From Anodontia alba (lineage: Eukaryota > Mollusca > Bivalvia > Lucinida > Lucinidae), in the NCBI GenBank assembly GCA_964016985.1, contig OZ024826.1, positions 67,296,268-67,360,267 on the forward strand: 64,000 bases of DNA, written 5' to 3'. Position numbers and translations under genes: made by a program. Shown here piece by piece: positions 33,998-46,549 of the stretch. The notes under the pieces are model-generated. The model was not told the DNA's origin and made no database searches. It saw nothing but the letters and a program-made list of their open reading frames with translations. Position 1 is the first letter of the stretch, and every line of letters starts with the position of its first letter.

Positions 33998-34568
33998 GTT
34001 TAAACATATTTTATTTGTATAATTTCAATATAATAATATAAACTAGTACAAACATTGATAATTTATACAAATGGGATTCAGAAGAAAGTCGAAAGACTTG
34101 TATTAATCTGTATCCCGATGTGTAATCATCAAAGCTTACAATAACAATAGCAATACGTGATTTGAACAACTTACAGCTTAATTAATTGTACTACTTTACA
34201 TGTTAAACCATGCATCAGAATAAGCAGAAGAAACGAGAATACTTGGGACATTTGTATTCCCTTTATTTCTGCATAACTAGGTATTTTATTTACCATTGAT
34301 AACCTGATAATCTACTATCTAAAATATATGCATGTTCGTGATTAAATGAGATTCTGCAGCTCCACGGGGAATGGAGTCTTGATATATTTTCATAAAAAAA
34401 CACTATAACACAACAACCGTAATAACTCTAAGACAAAAACAAAATTTAGCCGTCAGGATAAGTATATAACGGACCTTCGGTCGACTAACTTGAAAAATCT
34501 TATTTTGCTATGTTAAAGCATGGGCTGTTTTATATAATTACAGAATTATTTTAGTTTATTTTAATTGC
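33998..34568 (-). other. 3' UTR of the CR1-like LINE
   Basis: AT-rich, non-coding, ending at the target duplication without a homopolymer tail. I see no tandem tail repeat. Confidence 0.6.
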
Positions 34569-37500
34569 TTATCTAATTTCAAAACGTTTAGATTTTAAGA
34601 TAAAATTCTGTACTGCTGTAAATATTTGTTGATTCTGCATTTCATTCAATTCTTGGCTTCCATAAAGGAGAACATTAAGGGTCGGTGTATGAATATGAGT
34701 CACTGTGTCCAACATTTCTTGTCTTTGATTGCTAAAACGATTACATTTCAAAAGGAAATGAGTTGTGTCTTCAATGGCTCCACAGACACACAATGGGTTG
34801 TCTAAAATATTTTTAGAATATAGATGTTCACATAGAGAACTACATTTTGTTCTCAATCGTGCGTGGTGAATCTGTCCCAGGCGTTTACCAGCAAAGAAAA
34901 AATTGGGTGGGTTAGTAATGTTACTGTTAAGATGACGTTTAAATACCATTTTGCTAGGTGAGTTGCGCACATTATCTGGCAACTCATTCCAATCTCTGAT
35001 AACAGAGGGTAGAAAGGAATTATAGTAAAGTTGTGAATTAGCACGGATAGTATGAAGATTGGCTGCATTACGTAACTGGTAAGTTGTGGTATTTCCAACA
35101 GTAGATGGTACGAGAGAAGATAAGTAGTTAGGTGAAAGATTATTTACCATGTTATAGAATACCAATAGCTTATGTTTTTTCCGTCGAGATGCCAAGGGTT
35201 CCCATCCTGTTTCTAAATAAAGAGAATTGATAGATACGAGTTTAGTGGCTCCTGTTACGACTCGAGCTGCTTCATTTTGTATTTTTTCAAGTTCGTTTAC
35301 CTCGTACTGGGTGCAATTATCCCATACAACATCGGCATATAAGAAGTGGGCGAATAAAAGAGAAGTACATAGTTTGGAGTGATTTTCTGTCAAGTTTAAA
35401 TTTAAATTTACGCATGACATTAATGCGGCTCCATGCTTTTGATTTAATGTAAGCTAAATGATCATGCCATTGGCAGTCACTTGAAAGAAACACGCCCAAG
35501 TGCTTGTGTGTGTGAACTTCATTGATAGGTTGATTATTCATAAAAATGGGAGGATGATTGGGTTTATTAAGTTTTCTTGAAAAAATAATAGACTCAGACT
35601 TTGTAGGGTTGAATGTAACGAGCCACTGGGTAGCCCACTGATGAATCATTTGCAAATCGGTATTTAGTAGCCCAGCGGTATTGTGCGGATTGTCTACTAT
35701 AATGTAAAGGCTTGTGTCGTCTGCAAACAGTCTAATAGTTGCTTTGATGTTATCTACTATATCATTAATATATAGGAGGAATAAAAGAGGGCCTAGAATA
35801 GAACCTTGAGGGACACCAGCCGTAACTGGTAACCAGTCAGAACAAGCACCAGGTATAACTACTCTTTGTTTTCTATTGGCTAAATAATCTGAGCACCAAT
35901 GAAGAAGAGAATCAGTAACACCTACATATTTGAGTTTGTACAGAAGTCCTTTGTGCCATACTCTATCAAAGGCTTTGCTTATGTCACAAAAGACTGCTCG
36001 GACTTCTTTACCTTCGTCGAGAGCTTTACAGAAAGTGTTATAAATATCAACAAGCTGATTTACGGTTGAGTCACCTGGGATGAAGCCAGATTGCAAGGTG
36101 GTTATGACTTGATGATCACGAAAGAAATTAAGCAAATATTTAAACACAATTTTCTCAAGAACTTTGCCGGCAGCACTTAGTAGTGATATTGGTCTATAAT
36201 TGGATGGACACGAAGGATCATTCTTTTTGAAGACTGGTGTAACATTGGCCTGCTTCCATATACTTGGGAATTTACCTTTTGCAAGAGAGAAGTTAAAAAG
36301 TTCACACAGAGGGAGAGATAATGATTCAGCGAGCTCTTTTAATAATCTGTTATTGATTAAATCGGGTCCTGTGGCTTTACCTATAGGTAACGACTTTAGA
36401 ACTGATTCCACTTCCTGTGGTGTAGTAATAATAGTGTTGATTGTATCTAGTGGAGTGACTGTACCTGTGGGCAGAGAAGCGTTAGTTTCGTCTAAGTGTG
36501 TTTGTTCAGTGAAAAAATTATTTAGGACGTTTGCTTTTTCCTCTGCGGATAAGTAAATTGTTCCATCTTTATTAAGTGGGGGAATAGATGATGGTTTATC
36601 TGGCTTTATATAATACTTTAACGTCTTCCACCAGTCTTTTGGACTTATGTTGTTATCTTCAAGTTTTTTTGCTAAGTTATCGACTTCAGTTTTTTTGGAC
36701 TTCCGTATTTCATTTGTAATTTTATTTCGGACATGTTTGTAGTTTTCAAAATCTAATAATGATTTGGATTTCTTATATTTATCGAAAAGTCGTTTTCTTT
36801 TTCTCATTAATCTTTTTATACTGTTAGACAGCCAAGAAGGGTCCGAATTTCGTACACGTATTGTTTTATTAGGTATATGTTTACTTGCAAGGGTCATTAT
36901 TCTTTCGGTTACTTTAGCTGCATATATATCTACATTATTATCCTTAAAAGAGTTCCAGTCAGTTTCACTTATATCACGTGATAAAGATTGGTAATCAGCA
37001 TTATCATACAGCCATATATGCCGTGTATAAGAATGCGTTATCTTTTTATCAAAATTGAATACACAATATATAGGACAGTGGTATCTTATGTTCTGGTCTA
37101 GGAAGGGATCGCCAACTCCACTCAGTAGGATGTTGTGTGGATTAGTGGTTAAAAAAATATCTATTATAGAAGACGTGTTTTCTGTGTAGTGTGTAGGCTC
37201 GTTAATAAGCTGCTCAAGATTGTAATGTTGGCATATATCAACTATTTTTTTATTGGAAGCTGCTTTTAATATATCTAGATTAAAATCACCGGTGATAAGA
37301 ATGTTTTCTACACCGCTGTCAAAAGCAATGCCTATAGAGTCTTCTATAGAGGTGAGGATTGCTGGAGCAGAATTAGGAGGCCTATAGAAAGTACCAATTA
37401 GCGCTTTCCTGTGCTGCGTGTATACCTCTATCCAAAGACACTCAATATTAGGAAGCTCAAGATCAAATCTGCGACGCGAATAAATGTCTTGTTTGGCATA

Positions 37501-37929
37501 AACACAGATTCCACCATGATTATCACCAGGTCTGTCACGTCGGTATAAGTTAAACCCATTAATATTTAAATCGTCATATGAGGTTCTATGGTCCAGCCAG
37601 GTTTCCGTCAGACTGATGATATCGAACATGCCAAGTTCAGATTTAATTAAATCAACCTTGTTTGTAATACTCTGGATATTATTATGGACTATAGAAAATT
37701 TACCTTTCCTGTTTAAATTATCTAGGAAGGAACTAGATTCTGTTGAACTATAAGAATCCTCGGATGAGGGACCAGGATTGCGTTCAATACCCGCTATCAA
37801 CAATAATGACATGACTATTAAAAATTCAAATAAATTTAGAAAGTCAATACCTTTAATCTTAAGCTGACGACCATAATGTAGTCCTATCCGTACCCTGTAG
37901 ATCTGAATTTCAATCATTATGTTATACAA
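34569..37929 (-). pseudogene. CR1-like LINE ORF: 2A leader, APE endonuclease, RT, C-terminal knuckle
   Basis: The main frame (37929-35317, 870 codons) starts with a leader containing a hydrophobic run (FLIVMSLLLIAG) and GIERNPGP at residues 47-54, a 2A ribosome-skipping motif. Endonuclease follows at about 75-300 (HNNIQSITNK, LTETWLD, ITGDFNLD, SSIIDIFLTTNP). RT spans about 500-830 (NYRPISLLSAAGKV, VFCDISKAFD, GVPQGSILGPLLF, catalytic RLFADDTSLY). The usual SDH motif of the endonuclease reads R-Y-H (IRYHCPIYC). A single-base slip near 35340 separates the C-terminal part, which continues in another frame (35420-34569) with CVCGAIEDTTHFLLKC and ends at TAA. Repairing that slip would be needed for a complete protein, so this copy is probably inactive. 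The class is CR1/L2/Rex1-like; the exact clade is unresolved. Confidence 0.88.
37768..37791 (-). other. 2A ribosome-skipping motif near the N-terminus
   Basis: The codons read GIERNPGP. The established 2A core is (D/G)(V/I)ExNPG followed by P, where the ribosome fails to form the G-P bond. Upstream residues are hydrophobic. Skipping here would release a leader of about 53 residues from the endonuclease-RT protein. Functional skipping is inferred from the motif. Confidence 0.8.
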
Positions 37930-39540
37930 TCAGTTAAACAACGAAACAGTCTGCAGCATACGGATATGTCTTTCTTCTCGTACGATTGATGTACGTGAAT
38001 AGTGTATAGGTGTAAATACTTTTCCCCGTGGAGCACCAGCAGCAAACACAAAAACAATGGAAACATAAATAGAACAACAAACATGTTTGTTTGTTTTACA
38101 TTATTGGGAAGAGGATAGGACTCACAGTTATGGAAATAGTAGACGAATTTGCAAGTGAGTGTTGAGTATTTCACAAATAGAAGGTAACAGTGTTACAAGG
38201 TAACCTATTACAAATAATTCGTTTTTTAAGAATATGTGTACGATGATACATTAATCGTTCGAGGGCAAGTAAGTTCTGATGATAGGCAGTACGACAGCAT
38301 ACCATTAATCAATATGTACTTTACACTTTCAAATTGTACTGTTTAAAGGTCTTACTGAAGATAGTTTGTGATAGTTATATGACAGAAGCAAGTAATAACA
38401 AGCAATTTGTGTTGTTGTACAAATATTGACTGGTGAGGGACCGGATTCGATGTGGTATCCACCGAAGAAAGCCAGATGACAAAGGCGATAGCCGAGGTCA
38501 ACGTTGGTGCTCTGTGGCGGACACCATCGTCACATCCAGTACCTCAACAGCCAACAAATGTTTCATTATATAATTTGTCTTGTCTCTCGATAACTGTGGC
38601 AACAAACAGTCAGCATCAGACCCATTAACATAATGACCGCGCGTAGACGTCGATGTCAGTAATAGCAGCATCACTAAAACTGATGTCTTATTTTAGAAAC
38701 TAATATGTAGTGAATAGCACGCGCAAGCAAGTATATATCCCGTTCTGTTGTTAAGTCCGACAAAAAAGATAGGGGAAAAAAATTCAACAAAAAAAAAAAC
38801 AAACAAACAACACATCATGTCAAGTCAAACAAAAATATTAAGCGAAACACGCATACACAAACATATGCTCACACTTACTACCAACAATATAGACCTTCAT
38901 TCAAAGCTCAGATAAACGCTAGTTAAATATGAGAAAAGTGTGATGTTCTGATACACCAGTACACTAACCAAGTGGTCAGACAGCGCCGAAAACACGTCAG
39001 ATCAATGTTGATTCGACGCTGTCAGTCCACTTGTGGTTGCCATATTTGTAGCATTTGAGGCGTCTTGAAATTTATTATTTTTTAGAAGTTTGTACTCCCA
39101 TCGGAAAATATCTTGGTTATTTTTAGATTATATACCAGTGCCAAAAAATCATATATCTAACAAGAGAGAGAGACAGATAGACAGACAGACAGAGAAACAG
39201 ACAGACAGACAGACGTAGTTAGGGAGACATAAGGAGAGGAAAGAGAGAGAGAGAAACAGACAAACAGACATAGACAGATAGACATACGGAGAGAGAGAGA
39301 GAGGGAGAGAGAGAGACAGACAGAGAGAGAATGGGAAGAGTCTGAGAATTAAAACATCTTGCCTCCACAATTATATACAAGTTTTATGCCTTGAGCGTGA
39401 CCATGTAATCATTTACAAACGTTCCTAGTCACCGACTGCCTATATAGGACACGTGTTGGCAGCACGCTTTTCTTGTGGTTTGTGTGGTCATTGGAGTTTT
39501 CATTGAAGAAAATTGCTATGCAGACACCACGTGGTTGCAT
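37930..39540 (-). other. 5' leader of the CR1-like LINE
   Basis: 1.6 kb with no ORF1-like protein. It contains a GA/GACA microsatellite block at 39161-39332 (AGACAGACAGACAG, GAGAGAGAGA). A minus-strand frame at 38174-37917 has a hydrophobic stretch but no recognised domain and ends 13 bases inside the start of the main ORF. An internal promoter is likely in such elements, but I cannot place it. Confidence 0.6.
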
Positions 39541-39553
39541 CGGACTCGTCTTG
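39541..39553. repeat. Target-site duplication (right) of the CR1-like LINE
   Basis: CGGACTCGTCTTG, identical to 33985-33997. The LINE B 3' UTR resumes here. Confidence 0.92.
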
Positions 39554-40812
39554 TAGGTCAATTTCAATGTTTACATATTTTTGCACCAGATAAGTGGTGG
39601 TTATTGGGAGAGACTTAACTGATCCAGGGCTTTTTGCTGTATGCAGAAAAGGGCTGTATAGACCTTAATTTGGCCGAGATTCCTCGGGTTTTCATTTGTT
39701 TCTGTCTTTAGTGTTCTACTTTCTTCTTCTTCATATTCCAGGTCTTTTCATCTTCGGACCGGATTTTTCGCGTTGTTGTTCGATTTTCCTATGTACTACT
39801 GTACTACTACCCTACTACTTTAAAAACCAGAAAGGATAGAATTGTAATAACCATCGAAGATGTTTGGGTTTTGTTTTTCTATCTTACAGTTATGAGGTGG
39901 GGTGGGGTGATTGGGAGTTATTACATACGTTGTTTTTATATTAATATGGGTTTGGTTAAGTTTAGCTTTTGAGGGTTGGGCAGTGTTTTGGAATTTTCTA
40001 GCTCTGCCCTTTTTATCACTCCTGTGTTTGTTTTTTGTTATTGAGTTGTCTCCCTTGTTCTTCAGGATCATTTGTAGCCCTTTTTGCTTTTTCGTTTGTT
40101 GCACTTGACCGAAAGGTCGAAATTTCGAAAGCGAAATGTCAAGTGCGGCATGAAATTTTAATTATTTGTTTGTTTTGCTATAATTTTCCGGGCTGTAGTC
40201 CTGGTTAAATTTTTACCCCTCCTTTCTGATGTGTTGTCATTTGGGAGAAGGAGATTTCCTTCTTCCTTCCCCCCAATGACAGCTTTTCGCTGTTGCGGAG
40301 AGATGTAGGATTCTTGTTTCCTTCTTTCGGAGTGATCGTCTGGGTAGAGCGAGTTGTTTCGGGGCGGTTTGGGTTTTTTTGGGGTTTTTTTTGTCGGCGA
40401 AGTACTTCGTCCGCCCAATCAGCGTTATAAGGATACCATGCACTTGGGCTTACTAGTACTTGTTCGCCTGTTACTAGAGGGATTGTGCCGGGGTTAAATT
40501 AGTATTTACGTGAGGTGGGGCTGATTTTTCCTGTTTAAGTTTGGGGGATCTAATAGCTCGGACGTTTTTTACTGTTAGTTTTGGCGACCGGGTATTTAGT
40601 TCGCCCTACCAGCGTTATTAAGATACCAGTGCATGGGTATCTTTTCAGCATGCACTAGGATTTACCAGTACCCGGCCCCCGGGGCAATGTAATATTTATG
40701 TTGGGGTGGGGGTATTTAGTGTCTTTGGGGGTCGGGATAGCCAGGAATACTTCTTTTTTTTTAATATAGGCACTCGAGCAGGGTACTTAGACCTGTTCCC
40801 ATAGGTTTCAAC

Positions 40813-43800
40813 TTAAATTACTGTTTCGTATCCTGTTTCTATTATGTAATGAAACAGGATTTCCCTTACCTCTTGTTCTCGCGTGTTAATGTCAATCTTA
40901 CATCAACATTTTTGGGTCCCTGTAGTCATTGTTGTCGTAATGCTCAGCGAGCGAATTGAGCATTAGTTGTCTGGCTGTTGTGTGCCTCGTGGAATATAGC
41001 AGAAAATGATCAGTATATTCAATTTCTTTGCAGTGTGGGCAAATGGGATCCGCTTCCCCGTGTTTTTGATTATTTCCCCTTAATCCATTATCCCCCATTC
41101 TTAGTCTGGTGAATATTCGGTCTAGGTGTCTGTTGTCACTATATTGCGTTAATGTGTTGGGCAGGGTTGGGTCAATTTCGTGTCTGAATCCATGGTGATT
41201 CTTCCACTCGTTGGCCCATTCGTTCCTTATTTTTGCCTTTATGATAGGGTAAATTTCTTGGTGCGTGGGTAACAGATCCACAATTTTGCCCGTATTTAGG
41301 GCACTTTTTACTGCGACGTCTGCCATTTTATTTTCCTCTATATTGCAGTGCGATGGGACCCAATCAATGTCGACTTTTATCCCTCTTTTTAGTACGCAGT
41401 GTATTAGGTACAGGACATGATCTAATACGTCTTGACGGGTGCGACTTTTTCCGGAATGTATACTTTGTATTGCGCTCAGTGAGTCTGACAGGATAGCCAT
41501 TTTGAAGTCTAATTTATTATCTAAAATCCGCTGTAGCGCTTTCTGAATTGCTATTAATTCTGCTGTATATACTGTTAAATTTTCGTTTAATTTGTATTTA
41601 CTAGTCAAGTTAAGAGATGGTATGACAAATGCGCACCCTGTTTTTTGTTTTTCCGAATCTTTACTACCGTCTGTAAAAAATTTTAAATAGTTCCAGTATT
41701 TGTTTTTTAGGTATTTTTCGGTAATTCGTTTACTTTCTAGGTTTGAGGTTTTTTTCTTATCGATTTGTTTTGATGATTCGAATTTTGGCGTAATACTGGA
41801 TATGTTGTGTTTTTTCCTATATTTTATCGGCTGTATTTTTATTTTTTCAAGATCGTGTTTTTTAATCAGGTCCTGTATCGATATATTGTAGGGGGGCTTA
41901 TTTTTTTTGAGTCTTTTCCTTTGAGTATCATATATTACATGGGGTTGCGTCATGCTATTTATCGGGAGATTTTCACCATGGCAACTGGATCGGGCCCAGT
42001 ATTTTAGTTGCATGTCCTCCCTTCGTTTTTGTAGCGGCATGATATTGCATTCCACTTCTAGACTGAAGTTTTGCGTCCCTTTGTAAGCTCCCGTATGGAT
42101 TCGGAGGGCTGTTGCTTGTATTGTGTCAAGTTTACTTAGTAACCAATTTGAGGCACAGTTGTATGCTTGACATCCATAATCTATTTTGCTCCTTATTAAA
42201 GATTTAAAGAGTTGGATTAGGGTTTTTTTTATCTGCGCCATAATATGTCCCTGAGACCAGCCTCATTAGATTGAGGTCTTTTTGGCAATTTCCCACTAGA
42301 TTTTTAATGTGTTTAGACCACGTTAGACGGTGATTGAAAATCTCACAGTTGAAGTTTTGGGACCAGTTGGACGGTTGAAAATCTCCTGTTAAATATTACG
42401 CATTTCGTTTTATCCGCTGATATTTTGAAGCCCCATTCCTTACACCAATTGTGGATTATGTTTAGAGCTTACTGGAGTATTTTGATCGCTGTTTTAGGTT
42501 TGTTCGCGCATTTCCATATTGCTCCATCATCCGCAAATTGTGACAAATAATTGGTAAAGACTCAAGTGCCTCGTATAGAGTGTTTATGATTAAGTTGAAC
42601 AGGATGGGGGACAGCACTGCACCCTGGGGGGATCCATTAAGACAGTCTCTTAGGTCGGACAGGACGGTACCTAATTTCACTTGGATTTTACGGCCCGTTA
42701 GGAAGTCCTGTATCCAGAGCAGCATGTTTCCTTCTATGCCGAACTGGACTAATTTTTGTAGGACACCTTTTCTCCACATGAGATCAAAGGCTTTTTCTAG
42801 GTCTAAAATTACCGCACAGCAAGATCTTTTGCGTAGTCGGGCTGTTTTGATGGCCGACGTTAGCCGCAGGATCTGGTCTATTGTGGACCTGTTTTTTTCT
42901 AAATCCTGACTGCGTTTTCCCCAGTAGTTGTCTTTCTTCTATAAATGTTATGAGCCTGGGGGGCGATCATTGCCTCCATTACTTTGCATATGGCCGATGT
43001 GAGTGAAATCGGCCTATACGATTGTGGGGTTTGCGGGTCTTTATCGGGCTTGAGTAGTGGAATAATTGTGCTTTCTTTCCACTGGCTGGGCAGGGTGTGT
43101 TCTTTCCAGGATTTGTTAATTAATTTTAAGAGGTGTGCCGTGCCATTTTCTGTGAGGTTTTTGAGCATGTCGTAATGGATCGTGTCTGCGCCTGGGGCAG
43201 TGCTCCTTTTTTTGTCAAGTGCTGTTTTCAGTTCATGTAATGTGAATGGTGCATGAAGGTCCTGTGTTCAGCGGAGTTTGACTTATTTTTGATCGTTTCG
43301 TCCATCAGGGGTTCCTGCGTATTTTTATGTTGCCGGAATTCCGGGTCTAGAGACTCGTCACTAGAGACGCTTTGGTAGTATTGAGTTAGCACTTCCGCTT
43401 TCTCTTGATTGGTGTGGTACCTAGCGTCGTACAATTTTAATGTCTCCACGGACCTGAATGGTTTTCCTTTGAATTTATTTATCATGTTCCAAACTTCTTT
43501 GCTGTTCGTTTTGTAAGTTAATTTGGATATGTAATTTTCCCAATTTTCTTTTCTAGCTGAATTTAATATAAATTTTGATTTTTCCCTGGCTTCTCTAAAT
43601 TGTTTTAGATAAAAGTCTGTTTTGAATTTTTTGTACTTATAATATGCCTTATTTTTCTGCTTGACTGCTTCAGTGCAAGCATCATTCCACCAGGGTAAAG
43701 TTTTTTTCGTTGTGTAATTTGGATTTGTTTTTTGTATGGAGACATCGCATCCGGCCAAAACTTCAAAAGTGAATAGATCATTGCTATCGTCCATGGTCAT

Positions 43801-44594
43801 ATCATCATAGTATATATCCATGGAGTCTGTAACGAGCCTAAATTTTTCCCAGTCTGCTTTTTGTAGTTTCCAACGCGGCAGTGTGTCCTGACTGACGTAA
43901 TGAGTTTTTATCCCTATTTTTGTGACAGTTGGGAAGTGGTCGCTTCCCAGTGTGTCACTGTGCACTTCCCATTCACATTTAGTACTGATAGTGACAGGTC
44001 TATCGCACTTAGAGTGCCTTTTTCTGCGTTTAGTCTGGTTCCCTGCCCCGTGTTTAAAACTACCAAATTTGTTTCATTTAGGAAGGAGGTTAGGTTTTTT
44101 TTCCGTTTGGATCCTTACCGCAATAGTCTGGCTCCCACAGTGTGTGTCTTTTGTTGAAGTCCCCTACAATAATTACGTTTTTTCCTACTTGGTTCAGAAT
44201 TTCGAAATAGTCTTCTTTTTTGATTTGTTTTTTGCCAGGTGTATAATACTATGTCTAAATTTTGTTTCCCAAATAATCTGGTTATTTTTAATTCTATATT
44301 ATTGTTTGGGTGGTTATAATTTATTTCGTCTGCGTCAATTCCAAGTTTTACAAAAGTGGCTACTCCTCCGCCCTGTTGACCCTTTTCTCTTCTGAATGAA
44401 AAAGGAGGTTTGTAGCCTGGTAGTTTTAGTAATTTTTTACCTTCACTATTCCAAGTTTCTTGAATGCAGACGACTTCTGGTAATGTTTCGAAGCTGTTAA
44501 GATAATCTATTAATTGGGCGTGTTTGAAGCTGTTTTCAGCACAAGACAGACTGCGGGCGTTGCAGGAAACTACTTTTATGTTCTTAATTTCCAT
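40813..44594 (-). pseudogene. LINE ORF2, copy B (frameshifted)
   Basis: Same order as copy A. Endonuclease 44594-44115 (VVSCNARSLS, CIQETWN), broken where copy A reads GDFNTRHTLW. The next part is 43965-43228 (LGSDHFPTVTK), then linker and early RT blocks 43168-42899, RT 42779-42462 (GSPQGAVLSP, with the FADDG region disrupted by a deletion near 42545), and thumb plus RNase H 42241-40898 (FTDGSKDS, WVPSHCNIEENKMAD). The C-terminus is shifted near 40898. Breaks are at different places from copy A, so each copy decayed independently. The RNase H histidine lost in A is kept here. Confidence 0.86.
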
Positions 44595-45136
44595 TTAGGC
44601 CCGCCATATATTAATTATTTGACTTAATTATGAGGGGAACGGCTCCCTGTGGGTCTGGGAGTACTGGTCTTTATGATCATTTTTGGGGATATGTCCGTAC
44701 CATATCCTTCAAAATTTTTGTTATTTAATTTGTTTAATTTTTTTTTTGTTGTTTACCTTGGCTAGCTCGACTTCGTCTGGCATTTTGGGTCATCCATACG
44801 TTGTGGTTTGGCCTTGGGGTGGCGGTGGGTGCCGTTTTAATTACGTTACTAGGGTCGGTCTCGGCCGCCGACTGAATGGCGTCCGGTCTGGGTTAGTTCT
44901 GTTTTGCGGTTACTTGTAGGGCCCGGGTCTCATTTGTTTTGGCCTCCGGGACTGCGTTGGAGGCAGGTTCTTCTTGGGTGGGTTCAGCTGTCTCCATACT
45001 TTCTGTTTGGGTAGGAGGTGGGGTGGGGGTGGGTGTCTCTGTATCCCCCTGGGGAAGGTATTTTTCTACCAAGGTCGGGTCTATGGAGAGTATCTTATCC
45101 TTAGCTAAAGCTGTTAGCACTTGTTTGACTACATTT

Positions 45137-45150
45137 AGTGTTAGTTTCTT
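45137..45150. repeat. Target-site duplication (left) of the L1-like insertion
   Basis: AGTGTTAGTTTCTT, repeated exactly at 46550-46563. Confidence 0.9.
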
Positions 45151-46549
45151 TTTTTTTTTTTTTTTTTTTTTGTCCCCTATGATTTTAATCACTCGTTTTT
45201 ACAAATTTAACAATGTAAGCCGCAACTGAAATAAACGTACATTCTGCCATGTGCGCCCAAGGGAGACTCAAATTAGCCTGCGCATGCGCGCAAACTGATC
45301 AGAGTCTTCGTTGTTCGCATGAAGAAACTTTGCATCGGGTAGCCAAAACGCACCCAGTTAAGATTCTGATCAGACTACGCGAGTGCGCAAGCTGGTCTGA
45401 ATCTTCGTTGGGCGCACATGTCCGAAGGTATGTTTTCCGACGTTTCCGCTCATCTGTTTCTGACATTCCATTACGAAAACATGCCTATTCAAACATACTG
45501 AAAATTTTACCACCAAAAAATGAAAATTTCCATATAAAAAATCTGATATTTTTTTATATTTCTGCTCTAAACACAGATTGTGGGTACTCGTTAGAACCGC
45601 CTCGGCATGTTTTAGAGCAGAAATAAGAAAAATAATGTATAACCCTGTAAACCACAGTTTTACTTTATGAAAGTGGGGTTTAAGGGAGTCTACATTACAC
45701 AGGCATGTCTTTGGGATGCAATGGCACCGTTAGTCATCACTGTAGAGGCCAAAACTTGGAAAATTGTACCGAAACGCGTTTTTTTTATTTTTTTATTTTT
45801 TTTTTATTTTTTTTTTTTTTTTTCCCTATATTTATTCTTTTAAAGATATACACAAACATATATAGACATACACAAACATATATGTGACAATTTTTGTCTT
45901 TACAAAGTACATTTAGACATTATCATATAACAAAAAATAGTAGTTTCTTATAATTTTATGACAACTTTTTTGCAATAATATATTACGAGTAGATCTATCC
46001 AAGAAGATATTAATGTCACATGCTATATTTAGTACTGAGATTTTCTTTCATAGTTCGCAGGTATGTAGTCCTGGGTGGGTTATAATTTTTTTATCTTTTA
46101 CATATGAATATAAATTAAAGGTATCTAAGACTTTGTATACTGTAGAATGTCAGAACTGTTTTAATTATATAAAAAAAAAAAAAAAAAAACGGAACTCATT
46201 TCTCACATTGTGTTAAGCGGACGGACCAAGGAAGACCAGTTTCCCAGAAATTTATTTATTCTTGCAATATACTGTTCATTTTTAAATTTTCTTTTCAACA
46301 ATGATTGAAATCCTTGTATACTCAAATGTTTGGATAAAAACTTTGTTTTATAAATATAATACTTAGCTATAATTATGAGATAACTAATTAAGGATGATTC
46401 ATGTGGCCAAGCAAATATGATATTTTTATCAGTGATACTTAAATTTATATTCCCATTAAGCTGTAGCCAGTTTTTCAATGTGTTCCAAAACGCTTTTACT
46501 TTAGGACAGTCTACAAATAAATGTTTAATTGATTCTATTGCCTGTTCAC
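45151..46549 (-). mobile_element. 5'-truncated L1-like LINE in ORF1 of copy B
   Basis: Bounded by a 14-bp duplication and with a poly-A tail (T-run 45151-45171 on plus). The minus strand at its 5' end reads CEQAIESIKHLFVDCPKVKA then FWNTLKNWLQLNG, the C-terminal zinc knuckle typical of L1/Tx1-type ORF2. It continues to 46203 in an open frame (YIYKTKFLSKHL, RINKFLGNWSSL). The rest is 3' UTR (45172-46202) with T- and A-runs and degenerate fold-back repeats at 45280-45430. The truncation leaves only about the last 115 codons. Confidence 0.85.
46203..46549 (-). pseudogene. L1-like ORF2 C-terminus fragment
   Basis: About 115 codons are open from the truncation point to a stop at 46203. The CxxxxES-x-x-HLF-x-x-CP knuckle is intact at the start. 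No RT or endonuclease sequence is present. Confidence 0.8.

Larger units (their letters stand above)
33998..39540 (-). mobile_element. CR1-superfamily LINE with 2A leader, 5543 bp
   Basis: Bounded by a perfect 13-bp duplication and absent from the same position in copy A, so both ends are exact. On the minus strand it has a 1.6-kb 5' leader, one long ORF (endonuclease, RT, C-terminal knuckle) and a 0.57-kb 3' UTR. It has no poly-A tail, as in CR1/L2/Rex1-type elements. The 3' end carries CAAATAAAAT near 34008-34017. No separate ORF1 is found. Only one frame break is visible, so it is much younger than the other elements here. Confidence 0.88.
31829..40812 (-). other. 3' UTR of LINE copy B, split by the CR1-like insertion
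   Basis: 31829-33997 matches 23251-25348 of copy A, and 39541-40812 matches 25336-26889, with the 13-bp duplication at the break. Homopolymer runs (A-run 32744-32774, G-runs 32579-32600 and 33776-33805) differ from A. No gene is seen. Confidence 0.8.

Noticed and set aside
46203..46478. Small minus-strand frame considered as a host membrane protein
   Set aside because: Upstream in-frame residues show the L1-type C-terminal zinc knuckle, so it is a LINE fragment.
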